Assembly: GCF_000368925.1 (NCBI RefSeq)
Contig: NZ_KB849755.1
Location: 1,170,620-1,234,619 of the forward strand
Length of the DNA stretch: 64,000 nt
Direction: 5' to 3'
From: Acinetobacter bereziniae LMG 1003 = CIP 70.12
GTDB taxonomy: Bacteria; Pseudomonadota; Gammaproteobacteria; Pseudomonadales; Moraxellaceae
Below are positions 24,091 to 32,896 of the stretch, piece by piece. The notes under the pieces were generated by a model that worked only from the letters and a program-made list of their open reading frames with translations, searched no databases and had not been told where the DNA came from. Position 1 is the stretch's first letter. Each line of letters opens with the position of its first letter. The translations under genes and the position numbers were made by a program.

Positions 24091-24129
24091 GTTAAGTCCT
24101 CGTATATACGTCACTTTTGAATTAAAAAT

Positions 24130-24846
24130 CTAATATTTGATATAACTGGGTAATGTTGCGGTTAAACCTTTTTTGAGTGCTTGCGTGGATGCTCCCACCA
24201 GTACTTCAAATGCATTGTTTTCAATTCCCTCAAATACCTGTTGCGCAACAGTTGATGGAGAAATTTTAGGAATATCGAGTGTTTGGGTTAAGTCTGTATC
24301 AATGAATCCCACATGTACGCCCATCACATACACATTAAACTTTGATAACCATTGACGCGTTGAATTGGTAAATGACCAAGCTGCAGCTTTAGAAATTGCA
24401 TAACTGGTCAAAAGTGTGCTTGGCTCCCAAGACACATCAGAAAGAATATTGACGATATAACTTTCAGATTTGTTTTCTAAAATGGGGGAAAAATACTGCG
24501 TTGTTTGGACCACACCATATAAATTGGTCTCTAAAATAGTTTGTGTTGTTGCCACTATATTGGTTTCAACAGGACTTTGATTAAGACGAGCAATACCTGC
24601 ATTATTCACCAAAATATTCACGTCACCACATTGCGCTACTGCATTTTGAATAGAAATAGGATCTGTTACATCCACAATAACTGGAATAATGCCCTGTTGA
24701 TTAAAATCAGCAATATTACGCATTCCTGCATATACTTTTTGAGCACCACGTCGTACCGCTTCTTGTGCCAATGCCAAACCTAAACCACGATTTGCACCTG
24801 TTATAAAAATGACTGCATCTGAAACTTTCATTGCAACAATATCCAT
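24130..24846 (-). CDS. Short-chain dehydrogenase/reductase (SDR)
   Basis: A 238-residue classical SDR. The nucleotide loop is ITGANRGLGLAL, followed by NNAG in VNILVNNAGIARLN and the catalytic Tyr/Lys in SYAISKAAAW. The substrate is unknown. The start ATG 24846 has AGGA 5 nt upstream. It is divergent from the HxlR gene across a 154-nt regulatory region and followed by the WrbA-like gene, so these three form a probable redox-responsive set. Confidence 0.88.
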   Translation of the reverse strand: MDIVAMKVSDAVIFITGANRGLGLALAQEAVRRGAQKVYAGMRNIADFNQQGIIPVIVDVTDPISIQNAVAQCGDVNILVNNAGIARLNQSPVETNIVATTQTILETNLYGVVQTTQYFSPILENKSESYIVNILSDVSWEPSTLLTSYAISKAAAWSFTNSTRQWLSKFNVYVMGVHVGFIDTDLTQTLDIPKISPSTVAQQVFEGIENNAFEVLVGASTQALKKGLTATLPSYIKY

Positions 24847-24910
24847 TCATATCCTATGGTCAGTCAAAACAACTGACTTAGTGATGCGTTGTTTCAACTC
24901 AATAAATTTA

Positions 24911-24957
24911 TGATATACTTTTGAAATCTAGTATCAATTAGTTACTACTTGGTAACT
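24911..24957 (+). promoter_or_regulatory. Promoter and inverted repeat in the SDR/HxlR divergent region
   Basis: TGATATACT at 24911-24919 is an extended -10 for the HxlR gene. Just downstream, AGTTAC (24940-24945) and GTAACT (24952-24957) form an inverted repeat with a 6-nt gap, a possible autoregulatory operator. On the opposite strand this region also leads into the SDR gene. Confidence 0.5.
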
Positions 24958-25000
24958 GGTCAATTTTTTGTTCTAAAATGCCTACACAGAGGTTGATTTT

Positions 25001-25393
25001 ATGACTAATGCATTCAATTTTAATATTTTTCACCCTGATTGCCCGGCACGATCTTTTTTTGAAAAATTTGCAGATAAATGGATTTTATTGATCATTTATC
25101 AACTCGATCAGCACTCACAGCACTTCAATGAACTCAAAAAAAATTTGATGGGCATCTCTCCCAAAGTGCTTTCTCAGAAATTAAAAATTCTTGAAAGAGA
25201 TGGCTTTATTTCTCGTACTATTCATGAAAATAATGTCATTAGAGTTGAATATGCTTTAACAACACTGGGACATGAATTTGCCCAAACTGCACTATCATTT
25301 AAAATCTGGGCTGAAGGAAATATGCAACATGTGATACGTGCGCAGAGGCAATTTGATTTAGTTCAAGCAAAAACTGAGCCAGCGATAATATAA
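25001..25393 (+). CDS. HxlR-family winged-helix regulator
   Basis: A 130-residue MarR-like regulator. It has the HxlR layout: a cysteine near the N-terminus (HPDCPARSFFEKFADKWILL), the recognition region HFNELKKNLMGISPKVLSQKLKILERDGFISR and the wing YALTTLGHEFAQ. HxlR proteins often sense reactive electrophiles or oxidants through that cysteine (here Cys12) and control adjacent reductase genes, which fits the divergent SDR and WrbA-like genes. AGAGG precedes the ATG. Confidence 0.9.
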   Translation: MTNAFNFNIFHPDCPARSFFEKFADKWILLIIYQLDQHSQHFNELKKNLMGISPKVLSQKLKILERDGFISRTIHENNVIRVEYALTTLGHEFAQTALSFKIWAEGNMQHVIRAQRQFDLVQAKTEPAII

Positions 25394-25520
25394 GTCACTT
25401 GTATTGCAAAAACAGACATGATGCACTTAAATACCACCAATATATCCCTAAGCTGCATCATCGCGGGAACATAGGACCTAAATAGAATTCCAACATTACA
25501 GACTGAATGGAATAACAACA

Positions 25521-25898
25521 ATGAAGATTATATTTTTCTCTATCTTGATCACGATGAGCAATCTCACTTTTGCATCTTATGAAAACTCATGTGATCTTAT
25601 TGTTAAACTTTTAGAAAATACTTCAACACGTACACTTTATATCAATAGAGATGGACTTGGTGAAATAGAGGAAACATCAATGCATATCAAAGGTGTTGTC
25701 AAAAAAGCGCAAGCAGCTGGGCGTGCGGATCAAGGCTGCCAACACTATATTGGTCAAGTTATAGAAGAGAATTTAACAAATTATCCAAATCGCTCAGAAC
25801 TTAAAAAGGGAGAGAAAATTAAACTGAATATCTTAATCACAGATTACAACGGAATGTCTAAATCTGAAACTATCACCTATTTAGAAACAAATAAATAA
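25521..25898 (+). CDS. Small exported protein of unknown function, paralog A
   Basis: A 125-residue protein with a signal peptide (MKIIFFSILITMSNLTFASY). The mature part has two cysteines (NSCDLIVKLLE and QGCQHYIGQV) that may form a disulfide, and a C-terminal strand region KGEKIKLNILITDYNGMSKS. It is clearly homologous to the next gene, sharing SCDL-VKLLE, GVVKKA, AGRAD/ADRAD and CQHYIG/MG. No known domain is recognised. A periplasmic location is inferred. Confidence 0.75.
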   Translation: MKIIFFSILITMSNLTFASYENSCDLIVKLLENTSTRTLYINRDGLGEIEETSMHIKGVVKKAQAAGRADQGCQHYIGQVIEENLTNYPNRSELKKGEKIKLNILITDYNGMSKSETITYLETNK

Positions 25899-25910
25899 AT
25901 CTCCAAAAGC

Positions 25911-25952
25911 TTCTAATAATTTGTATAAAAGCATAAAGTTTATTGGATATGA
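25911..25952. repeat. Dispersed intergenic repeat, copy 1
   Basis: About 42 bp (TTCTAATAATTTGTATAAAA... to ...ATTGGATATGA) that recurs at 59664-59706 with about 88 percent identity by eye. It lies just after paralog A. Confidence 0.55.
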
Positions 25953-26049
25953 GTGATTGAAATCGAATCACTTGTATGGATAATCAGGCGGTTTGACTAT
26001 AGCAATTAAAATCAATCAAACGAAAAGATACTTTTAAAATGAGAAAATT

Positions 26050-26469
26050 ATGAAAATAGTATTGCTATTGATGTTGAGCATAATCACTCATAGTACATAT
26101 GCTTCTTACATCAACTCTTGCGATTTAGTGGTGAAACTTTTAGAAGATACTACAGTAAAATCTTTTCAAGTCTACAAAGAAGGCTTCATTCCCAATGTGA
26201 ATGACAAACATCTTATTTCCTTTAAAGGTCTTGTTAAAAAAGCAAGTGTGGCAGATCGTGCAGACAGCGATTGTCAACACTATATGGGCACAGTCTTGAA
26301 AAATAGTTTTTTCTATCCCTATGCATCTTTTAAGGCAAAGAAAGGACAAAAGATTAAAATAAATCTGCTAATCAAAGATTTTAGAGAAACCTCTAAATCC
26401 GATCAGGTAACATATTCAATTTTAATCACATTACTCGAACCAAAAAGTAAAACAAAGATTATCTTTTGA
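26050..26469 (+). CDS. Small exported protein of unknown function, paralog B
   Basis: A 139-residue homolog of the preceding gene, with signal peptide MKIVLLLMLSIITHSTYASY, the same two cysteines (NSCDLVVKLLED and SDCQHYMGTV) and KKGQKIKINLLIKDFRETSKSD. It is 14 residues longer at the C-terminus (ITLLEPKSKTKIIF). The pair looks like an old tandem duplication. The function is unknown. Confidence 0.75.
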   Translation: MKIVLLLMLSIITHSTYASYINSCDLVVKLLEDTTVKSFQVYKEGFIPNVNDKHLISFKGLVKKASVADRADSDCQHYMGTVLKNSFFYPYASFKAKKGQKIKINLLIKDFRETSKSDQVTYSILITLLEPKSKTKIIF

Positions 26470-26496
26470 TAAGCCCTCTATAGAACAAGTAAAATT

Positions 26497-26976
26497 TCAC
26501 TGAAGCTCTTTAAAATCTTGCTGACGCCATGCTTCATAAAGAATCACCGCAGTCGCATTGGATAAATTTAAACTGCGTGAATTCGGTGCCATAGGTAAAC
26601 GAATCCAATGTTGCTGAGGAAACATCATTCTGACATCTTCAGGTAAACCACGTGTTTCTGGTCCCATTAGCAAAGCAACAGGACGATTTAAATCCGAGGT
26701 ATGTGGAGTCTCAGTGCCTTTGGTCGTCAAAGGATAAATCGCATCAAGGTCAATCCCTTGATCCTTTAAATGTACCAAACATTCTGCAAAGTTTTCCCAA
26801 ACTTTCATATGTGCCCATTCATGATAATCCAAACCAGCACGACGCAACTTCTTATCATCTAGCTCAAAACCCAAAGGTTTGACAAGATGTAATTGTGCAC
26901 CAGTATTGGCGCATAAACGAATGATATTGCCTGTATTTGCAGGAATTTCAGGTTCGTATAAAACAACATGAATCAC
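26497..26976 (-). CDS. trmL: tRNA (cytidine/uridine-34 2'-O)-methyltransferase TrmL
   Basis: A 159-residue SPOUT methyltransferase. Motifs are YEPEIPANTGNIIRLCANTGA, LLMGPETRGLP and the C-terminal knot RLPMAPNSRSLNLSNATAVILYE. TrmL methylates the wobble base of the tRNA-Leu isoacceptors CmAA and cmnm5UmAA. It lies alone, convergent with paralog B. Confidence 0.94.
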   Translation of the reverse strand: MIHVVLYEPEIPANTGNIIRLCANTGAQLHLVKPLGFELDDKKLRRAGLDYHEWAHMKVWENFAECLVHLKDQGIDLDAIYPLTTKGTETPHTSDLNRPVALLMGPETRGLPEDVRMMFPQQHWIRLPMAPNSRSLNLSNATAVILYEAWRQQDFKELQ

Positions 26977-27058
26977 GGGAGATCTCTACTTTTCAAAATC
27001 CAACCTAAATACTTAAAAAAGAGAATAACTCTTTCATCAACAAAAGATTAGAAAGATT

Positions 27059-28432
27059 TTATTGCCACTGTAACTGTTCACGCAAACTCACCACTTCACC
27101 GATAATGGTCAAAGTAGGTGCTTGTATATGGTTTTCTTCAACTTTTGATGCAATGTCGGCCAAAGTTCCCACCACGACTTTTTGATCAGGTGTCGTACCT
27201 TTAGAAATTAAAGCCACTGGCATATTTGGTCGTTGACCATGCGCAATCAGATTTTCACAAATTTTTTCCAATCCAACCAAGCCCATATATAAAACCAGTG
27301 TTTGATTTTCATAGACCAACTCACGCCACGGTAACTCAGGTGAACCTTCTTTAAGATGCCCTGTCAAAAACCGCACACTCTGTGCATAATCTCTGTGTGT
27401 CAGTGGAATTCCTGCATAAGCAGAACAACCCGATGCTGCTGTTACACCAGGCACGACCTGAAAGGCTATATTTGCAGCGAAAAGCTCTTGGATTTCTTCA
27501 CCACCACGCCCGAAAATAAATGGATCACCACCTTTCAAACGGCATACACGCTTACCTTCAGCAGCATATTTGACCAACAAAGCGTTGATTCCATCTTGAG
27601 GTACTGAATGATTTGATCGTGCTTTACCGACATATATCTTTTCAGCATCACGGCGACATAACTCTAATATGGGCGGTGAAACCAAGCGGTCGTAAATAAT
27701 CACATCTGCTTGCTGCATGAGTCTCAATGCTTTTAATGTTAAAAGCTCAGGATCACCTGGTCCTGCTCCGACCAAATACACTTCACCTTTTGGCTTTTGC
27801 CATTTACCCAAGGCTTGCTCAATCAGGCGATCTGCCTCGATCAAGTTGTCATTAAACACCTGCTCTTTTAAAGGGCTGGCATATAAGTCTTCCCAAAAAA
27901 TACGACGCTCATCTGGATTGATGATCTGTTCTTTCACTGCTTTACGCCATTTTCCAGAAAAATCAGCAAGCTTCCCCATCCCATGTGGAATAGCAGCTTC
28001 AAGTTGAGTGCGAATTTGTCTAGAAAGAACCGGAGAAGCACCATTGGTCGCAATTGAAATAACCAACGGTGAACGATCAATAATGGCAGGCACCATAAAA
28101 CGACAATGCGGAGGATCATCTACACTATTGACCAATATATTGAGATCTTCACAATGCTCAAAAACAGCTTGGTTTACAGCTTTATCATTGGTTGCCGCAA
28201 TCACCAAGCGATAATGACTTAGGCTGAGTTGTACATTAAATTTTTCTGGATGATATTGCCCATGCGTCGAATGTACGAGCGCTAAAAGCTCTGCTTCTAT
28301 GTCAGGGGCAATCACATAAATAACTGCACCCGATTTAGCCAATAATACCGCTTTGCGGTAGGCAATATGCCCACCACCAACAATCAGACAAGGTTGCCCT
28401 TGCAATTTTAATGAAATTGGGAAAATTTCCAC
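27059..28432 (-). CDS. cysG: Siroheme synthase CysG (multifunctional)
   Basis: A 457-residue fusion. The N-terminal part (about 1-150) is the NAD-dependent precorrin-2 dehydrogenase/ferrochelatase with GQPCLIVGGGHIAYRKA; the C-terminal part (about 215-457) is uroporphyrinogen-III C-methyltransferase with VYLVGAGPGDPELLTLKALR, GGDPFIFGRGGEE and VVPGVTAASGCSAYAGIPLTHR. It makes siroheme for sulfite and nitrite reductases. I choose GTG 28432 because GAGGAA lies 4 nt upstream; the frame opens 39 nt earlier at a TTG. Confidence 0.95.
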   Translation of the reverse strand: MEIFPISLKLQGQPCLIVGGGHIAYRKAVLLAKSGAVIYVIAPDIEAELLALVHSTHGQYHPEKFNVQLSLSHYRLVIAATNDKAVNQAVFEHCEDLNILVNSVDDPPHCRFMVPAIIDRSPLVISIATNGASPVLSRQIRTQLEAAIPHGMGKLADFSGKWRKAVKEQIINPDERRIFWEDLYASPLKEQVFNDNLIEADRLIEQALGKWQKPKGEVYLVGAGPGDPELLTLKALRLMQQADVIIYDRLVSPPILELCRRDAEKIYVGKARSNHSVPQDGINALLVKYAAEGKRVCRLKGGDPFIFGRGGEEIQELFAANIAFQVVPGVTAASGCSAYAGIPLTHRDYAQSVRFLTGHLKEGSPELPWRELVYENQTLVLYMGLVGLEKICENLIAHGQRPNMPVALISKGTTPDQKVVVGTLADIASKVEENHIQAPTLTIIGEVVSLREQLQWQ

Positions 28433-28513
28433 AGTGTTCCTCAAAAGTTCAAATCTGATTGTACTAAGCAATATTTATGCACATAACTCACACATTGATC
28501 AGCAAATCATTGC

Positions 28514-29785
28514 TTAATCGATGAATGTTGCACCAGCCATGTACGGACGTAATACTTCTGGTACTTCGATAGAGCCATCCGCACGTTGATAATTTTCCAT
28601 CACCGCCAACAAGGTACGACCCACAGCCAAACCAGAACCATTCAAGGTATGCACCAGTTCAGTTTTCTTTTGGTCTGCACGATAACGAGCCATCATACGA
28701 CGTGCTTGGAAGTCCCACATATTTGAACAAGAAGAGATCTCACGGTAAGTGTTTTGACTTGGTACCCAAACTTCTAAGTCATAAGTTTTACATGCCCCAA
28801 AGCCCATATCTCCGCCACATAAAACGATTTTACGATACGGTAAGCCCAATGCTTGTAAAATACCTTCGGCATGTCCAGTCAACGCTTCCAAAGCATCCAT
28901 TGAGTCTTCAGGCTTAACGATTTGAACCATTTCAACTTTGTCAAATTGGTGCTGACGAATCAAACCACGAGTATCACGACCATATGAACCTGCTTCACTA
29001 CGGAAACATGGTGTATGTGCTGCATACTTCAGAGGTAAACGATCAGCATCAATAATCTCATTACGAACAAAGTTGGTTACAGGAACCTCAGCCGTCGGAA
29101 TCAAATAGTATTCTTTCTCACCTTGTAATTTGAATAAGTCTTCTTCAAATTTAGGTAATTGCCCTGTTCCACGCAATGAATCAGCATTAACAAGATAAGG
29201 GACATAAGCTTCGGTATAACCATTTTTAAGCGTATGAGTATCCAACATGAATTGGGTTAACGCACGTTGTAAACGCGCCAAAGGACCTTTGAGCACACTA
29301 AAACGTGTACCTGTCAGTTTTGTCGCAGTTTCAAACTCTAAGCCGCCCATCATTTCGCCAAGATCAGTATGATCTTTAATCTCGAAATCAAATTGACGTG
29401 GCGTTCCCCATTTCAGGATTTCGACATTATCACTTTCATCTTTACCTTCTGGTACAGACTCATGTGGTAAATTTGGAATAGACATCAATTTTGCTTCAAG
29501 CTCAGCCTGAAGTTCATTTAATTCTACTTCAGCTGCTTTGATTTCATCACCAATCGCACCCATACGTGCCATGATTTCAGAAGCATCCCCGCCGGATTTT
29601 TTGATTTGACCAACTTGTTTCGCACCCGAATTACGTTCCGCTTGTAAGTTTTCAGTTCTAGACTGAATTTCTTTACGGCGAGCTTCTAGTGATGCCCATT
29701 CTTTAACATTCAGTTGCACACCACGTTTTGCCAAGGCTAAATTAACTGCCTCGATATTATTTCGGATTAATTTTGGGTCGATCAT
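28514..29785 (-). CDS. serS: Seryl-tRNA synthetase
   Basis: A class II synthetase of 423 residues. An N-terminal coiled-coil arm (about 30-110) that grips the tRNA-Ser long arm is followed by the catalytic core with TAEVPVTNFVRNEII, motif 2 CFRSEAGSYGRDTRGLIRQHQF and motif 3 NGSGLAVGRTLLAVMENYQ. I use ATG 29785 (MIDPKLIRNN); a TTG two codons upstream opens the frame. It is about 80 nt upstream of cysG and co-oriented. Confidence 0.96.
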   Translation of the reverse strand: MIDPKLIRNNIEAVNLALAKRGVQLNVKEWASLEARRKEIQSRTENLQAERNSGAKQVGQIKKSGGDASEIMARMGAIGDEIKAAEVELNELQAELEAKLMSIPNLPHESVPEGKDESDNVEILKWGTPRQFDFEIKDHTDLGEMMGGLEFETATKLTGTRFSVLKGPLARLQRALTQFMLDTHTLKNGYTEAYVPYLVNADSLRGTGQLPKFEEDLFKLQGEKEYYLIPTAEVPVTNFVRNEIIDADRLPLKYAAHTPCFRSEAGSYGRDTRGLIRQHQFDKVEMVQIVKPEDSMDALEALTGHAEGILQALGLPYRKIVLCGGDMGFGACKTYDLEVWVPSQNTYREISSCSNMWDFQARRMMARYRADQKKTELVHTLNGSGLAVGRTLLAVMENYQRADGSIEVPEVLRPYMAGATFID

Positions 29786-29894
29786 AGTCAATCTAAAGTT
29801 AAGAAAAAAACTGGCTATAGTGTAAGCTCTTCACTGCAAAAAATACAGTGACAGAGCGTGTTAGCATTGTGAATTGTATGATTTTACAACATAT

Positions 29895-30722
29895 TTATGA
29901 TGTTGCTGGTTTATCTGTCTCTGCTTCAACCTGAGGTAAACTTGGTAAGTATTCGGGTTTAATCAAATCTTTCGCCGTTTGATACGGTAGTTTTAACTCT
30001 GGCATGCCTTCTGCATAAGAGGTTAATTCATACAATGGATAAACAAAGACAATTCCATTTACACCGTAATAATAATTATCGCTCAATTGCAACTTATCAC
30101 GCGTAATATCTTTTTGAATCAACCAATTAGAGTTAGCATCATAAAGTTGCTCTGCAACTTTGGCTTCGACATTCGGTTTTAAAATATCGGTAAGTGCCAA
30201 GCGCTTTTGTGTGCTTAAATCAAAGGTCACATATTCATTATGATACATTCCATGCGCAGCTCCTGCTGCATAGGTATAGGTTTGAATCACAAAAGTGGCT
30301 AAATTATTTTGTTGAGAGATAAAACGAACATAAATTGAATTTTGATTGAGCCCTTTTGGAGATGTCTGCGCTTCGCTTTCGGCTGAAGCATGACCTTGGT
30401 CTTTCTCAAACGCACCAGGTACATCTTTTTTAATTCGATTTAGAAAATACTCATCAATCCAAGGTACATTGCTTTTTACAGTCTGCAAATCGTATTGAGT
30501 ACAGCCCTCTTCATCACAGAACTGCTTTTTAATACCATCAACACGTTGAACTTTTGCTTGGATCAATGGAATTTGCGTCGATTTTGCAGTGCTTGTCCCA
30601 GTTTGCTCTGCCTGAGGAGCAGGCTTTTCTTGACAACCTGTAGCGATCAGTAAGACTGAAAATAGTGCTGATACAACCAATCCTGTTTTTAAATTCACTT
30701 GCATTACCATGTTATAAAGCAT
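29895..30722 (-). CDS. RsiV-like (DUF3298) lipoprotein
   Basis: About 275 residues. A hydrophobic N-terminal segment ends in the lipobox LIATGC. After a polar linker comes a DUF4163/DUF3298 pair, recognisable from YAAGAAHGMYHNEYVTFDLS and LALTDILKP. These domains occur in RsiV, where they bind lysozyme, and in many lipoproteins of unknown role. Candidate starts are ATG 30722, 30710 and 30704; none has a strong ribosome site, and the last gives the most typical lipoprotein signal. The gene stands alone. Confidence 0.78.
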   Translation of the reverse strand: MLYNMVMQVNLKTGLVVSALFSVLLIATGCQEKPAPQAEQTGTSTAKSTQIPLIQAKVQRVDGIKKQFCDEEGCTQYDLQTVKSNVPWIDEYFLNRIKKDVPGAFEKDQGHASAESEAQTSPKGLNQNSIYVRFISQQNNLATFVIQTYTYAAGAAHGMYHNEYVTFDLSTQKRLALTDILKPNVEAKVAEQLYDANSNWLIQKDITRDKLQLSDNYYYGVNGIVFVYPLYELTSYAEGMPELKLPYQTAKDLIKPEYLPSLPQVEAETDKPATS

Positions 30723-30922
30723 AATTAGAGATTTCTTTTATCATAAAACTAGAAATTTCAAATTAATATTCATAATTGTTAATGACCCACATTTTACTCG
30801 AAAAATCGCTTTATTTTTTTGATCTCAATCCAACTTAGATAAAGCTCATATATTTCTAAGGTCTCACTTTACAAAGAGCATCACAGCTTATTTATTTTGA
30901 CTTTGTTTACGCATGAATAAAT

Positions 30923-30946
30923 AAAAAAGCAACCCAAAGGTTGCTT
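30923..30946 (-). terminator. Terminator after lolA
   Basis: On the minus strand AAGCAACC-TTTG-GGTTGCTT is followed by a TTTT run (bases 30926-30923). Confidence 0.8.
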
Positions 30947-30965
30947 CTTGTTGCAAAAAAATTGC

Positions 30966-31661
30966 TTATTGATCAATAATATCTGTCCCCTTAGGAGGCA
31001 CAAAATTAAAAGTTGAAGCAGGAATTGCAGCATTCACATTGACGTTGTTAAAACGTACAGTAGTGGTTTGCCCCAATGAATCTTGCAAGATCATCAGTGT
31101 CGGTGCATTTTTAGCCCCAAAACTTATCGTTAAGCTTTGGAAAGCCCCATCTTTTTGCTTAGGATAAAGCGTGTAATAGGTTTTACCTGCATCTGGCTGA
31201 GTGATTCGATACGCTTTTTGAATCTGCTGGGTATTTCCACTTAATAACAATGCAGGCGTATTTGCCACTTGCTCATCTAAGCTCTGTCTAACGGCTTGTT
31301 GTAGATCAGGATCATAAATCCATACAGTACGTCCAGCAGTCACGATCGTCTGTTTTGCAGGCGTTGTCGTTTCCCAATAGAACTTTCCTGGGCGCTCGAC
31401 TTTCATCGTCCCTTTAAAGGTCTGGTTCATATGCTGGGCAGTTAAGCCTTTTTTCTGTACAGCTTTACCCGCTTGTGTTGCTTTGGTGGTTTGTTCAAAA
31501 TTAGCAGTAAAGCTTTTTACGCCACTGAGCTGTTTGACAAGGTTTGCTGTCGCTTGTTGCTCCGACGCAGCAGTCGCTGCAAAAACTGTTGTGCTCATGA
31601 CTGGCGCAAGCAGAGCTGCACCTACGGCTACTGCACCCATCGTTTTACGAAGCATATTCAT
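30966..31661 (-). CDS. lolA: Periplasmic lipoprotein carrier LolA
   Basis: A 231-residue protein with a signal peptide ending near STTVFAATAA. The mature part begins VKQLSGVKSFTANFEQTTKA, then FYWETTTPAKQTIVTAGRTVWIYDPDLQQAV, the LolA core with the conserved Trp/Tyr-Asp strand. It ferries lipoproteins from LolCDE to LolB (lolB is also in this window). It is a single gene with its own terminator; the usual ftsK-lolA linkage is not visible here. Confidence 0.92.
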   Translation of the reverse strand: MNMLRKTMGAVAVGAALLAPVMSTTVFAATAASEQQATANLVKQLSGVKSFTANFEQTTKATQAGKAVQKKGLTAQHMNQTFKGTMKVERPGKFYWETTTPAKQTIVTAGRTVWIYDPDLQQAVRQSLDEQVANTPALLLSGNTQQIQKAYRITQPDAGKTYYTLYPKQKDGAFQSLTISFGAKNAPTLMILQDSLGQTTTVRFNNVNVNAAIPASTFNFVPPKGTDIIDQ

Positions 31662-31849
31662 ATGTTCACCTTTACTATGTCTGCATATAAAACTGCATGC
31701 AGGATGTTATTTAGATGACCTATCTTAAACTAAATCATGTCAGTAATAATTGAGAAAATAAGAAGTTTTGTATTGTTATTAGTGCAATATGTAGAAAACT
31801 ATTCATCATGATGAAGAATAAATTTAATTTTAAGCAACAATTGAACATA

Positions 31850-31877
31850 AAAAAGCCCGCAATTAAGCGGGCTTTTT
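31850..31877 (-). terminator. Terminator after rpmA
   Basis: AAAAAGCCCGC-TTAATT-GCGGGCTTTTTT on the minus strand gives an 11-bp GC-rich stem and T run. Confidence 0.9.
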
Positions 31878-31891
31878 CGAACCATTAAAGC

Positions 31892-32146
31892 TTACACTTC
31901 AACAGATACATAGCGACGGCCAAATTGACCTTTCACTTCAAATTTGATTACGCCGTCAGCAGTAGCAAATAAAGTATGGTCACGACCCATACCTACGTTT
32001 GCACCAGCGTGGAATTCTGTACCACGTTGACGAACGATAATGTTACCAGCAGTCACAGCTTGACCACCGTACATTTTAACACCTAACATTTTAGGGTTCG
32101 AATCACGACCGTTTTTAGTCGAACCACCGGCTTTTTTAGTTGCCAT
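31892..32146 (-). CDS. rpmA: 50S ribosomal protein L27
   Basis: An 84-residue L27. The N-terminal ATKKAGGSTKNGRDSNPKMLGVK tail, which reaches the peptidyl-transferase centre, and GNIIVRQRGTEFHAGANVGMG are diagnostic. It lies 19 nt downstream of rplU. Confidence 0.97.
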   Translation of the reverse strand: MATKKAGGSTKNGRDSNPKMLGVKMYGGQAVTAGNIIVRQRGTEFHAGANVGMGRDHTLFATADGVIKFEVKGQFGRRYVSVEV

Positions 32147-32165
32147 GTCTCTATACTCCTAGTGA

Positions 32166-32477
32166 TTAACCTGCGATCGCAGTAATTTTCAACTCGGTAA
32201 ACCATTGACGGTGACCTTGTTGCTTACGGTAGTGCTTACGACGACGCATTTTAATAATACGGATTTTGTCATGACGACCGTGACCAACCACTTCTGCAGT
32301 TACTTTTGCGCCAGCTACAACTGGAGCACCGATTTGAATGCTTTCGCCATTCACAACCATTAATACATCATCAAATGTAATCGTTGCGCCTGTTTCAGCT
32401 TTCAACAATTCAACTTTAAGGGTTTCACCCTCAACAACACGGTGCTGTTTACCACCGCTTTGGATTACTGCGTACAT
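32166..32477 (-). CDS. rplU: 50S ribosomal protein L21
   Basis: A 103-residue L21 (MYAVIQSGGKQHRVVEGE ... KIRIIKMRRRKHYRKQQGHRQ). ATG 32477 follows a TTGGAG box; the frame extends 12 nt upstream through that box. rplU-rpmA is divergent from ispB, as in Escherichia coli. Confidence 0.97.
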   Translation of the reverse strand: MYAVIQSGGKQHRVVEGETLKVELLKAETGATITFDDVLMVVNGESIQIGAPVVAGAKVTAEVVGHGRHDKIRIIKMRRRKHYRKQQGHRQWFTELKITAIAG

Positions 32478-32896
32478 AACGTACTCCAACTTGCCCGTGT
32501 CGTCGTGCCGATAAAGGAATATATCGATCTTAAAACGAACGCCACTGGGGGTTATACAAGGGCAAAGATTTTAAGTGATAATGAATTAAACAACAAGTCA
32601 TTTTCATGAAATATTAACATTGCCTACAAATTAATCGCAATAATCACTTTTTTTTAAGGTTTAGCCCTTGAATATGTGAATTTTTTTATTAAATTGAAAT
32701 AGATTTTTAAAACAAATCCGCTACTATGTAGCTCAAAACAACAACGTGCAGAATATTTAATGTTTTATGCTTTTTTGGACAATTAAAGAACAAATCATTA
32801 AGATTCAGGCACGATGTCTGCTTCCAAAAGCAACATTCAGACATATTCATTGTTACACTAACGACTTATAACGCATTTGCATGAGGCTCCCACCCG
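32478..32896. other. Divergent rplU/ispB intergenic region, about 420 nt
   Basis: Very AT-rich, with the promoters for rplU-rpmA (minus) and ispB (plus). A minus-strand TATAAC near 32550 is a possible -10 for rplU. I see no gene and no certain ribosomal-protein leader structure. Confidence 0.45.

Noticed and set aside
23536..25393. Candidate defence island or prophage around the HxlR locus
   Set aside because: All genes are ordinary redox and regulatory families, with no integrase, attachment site or phage gene.
32478..32896. L21 autoregulatory leader RNA upstream of rplU
   Set aside because: I could not draw a conserved structure in the minus-strand leader with confidence; only AT-rich sequence and a possible -10 are seen.
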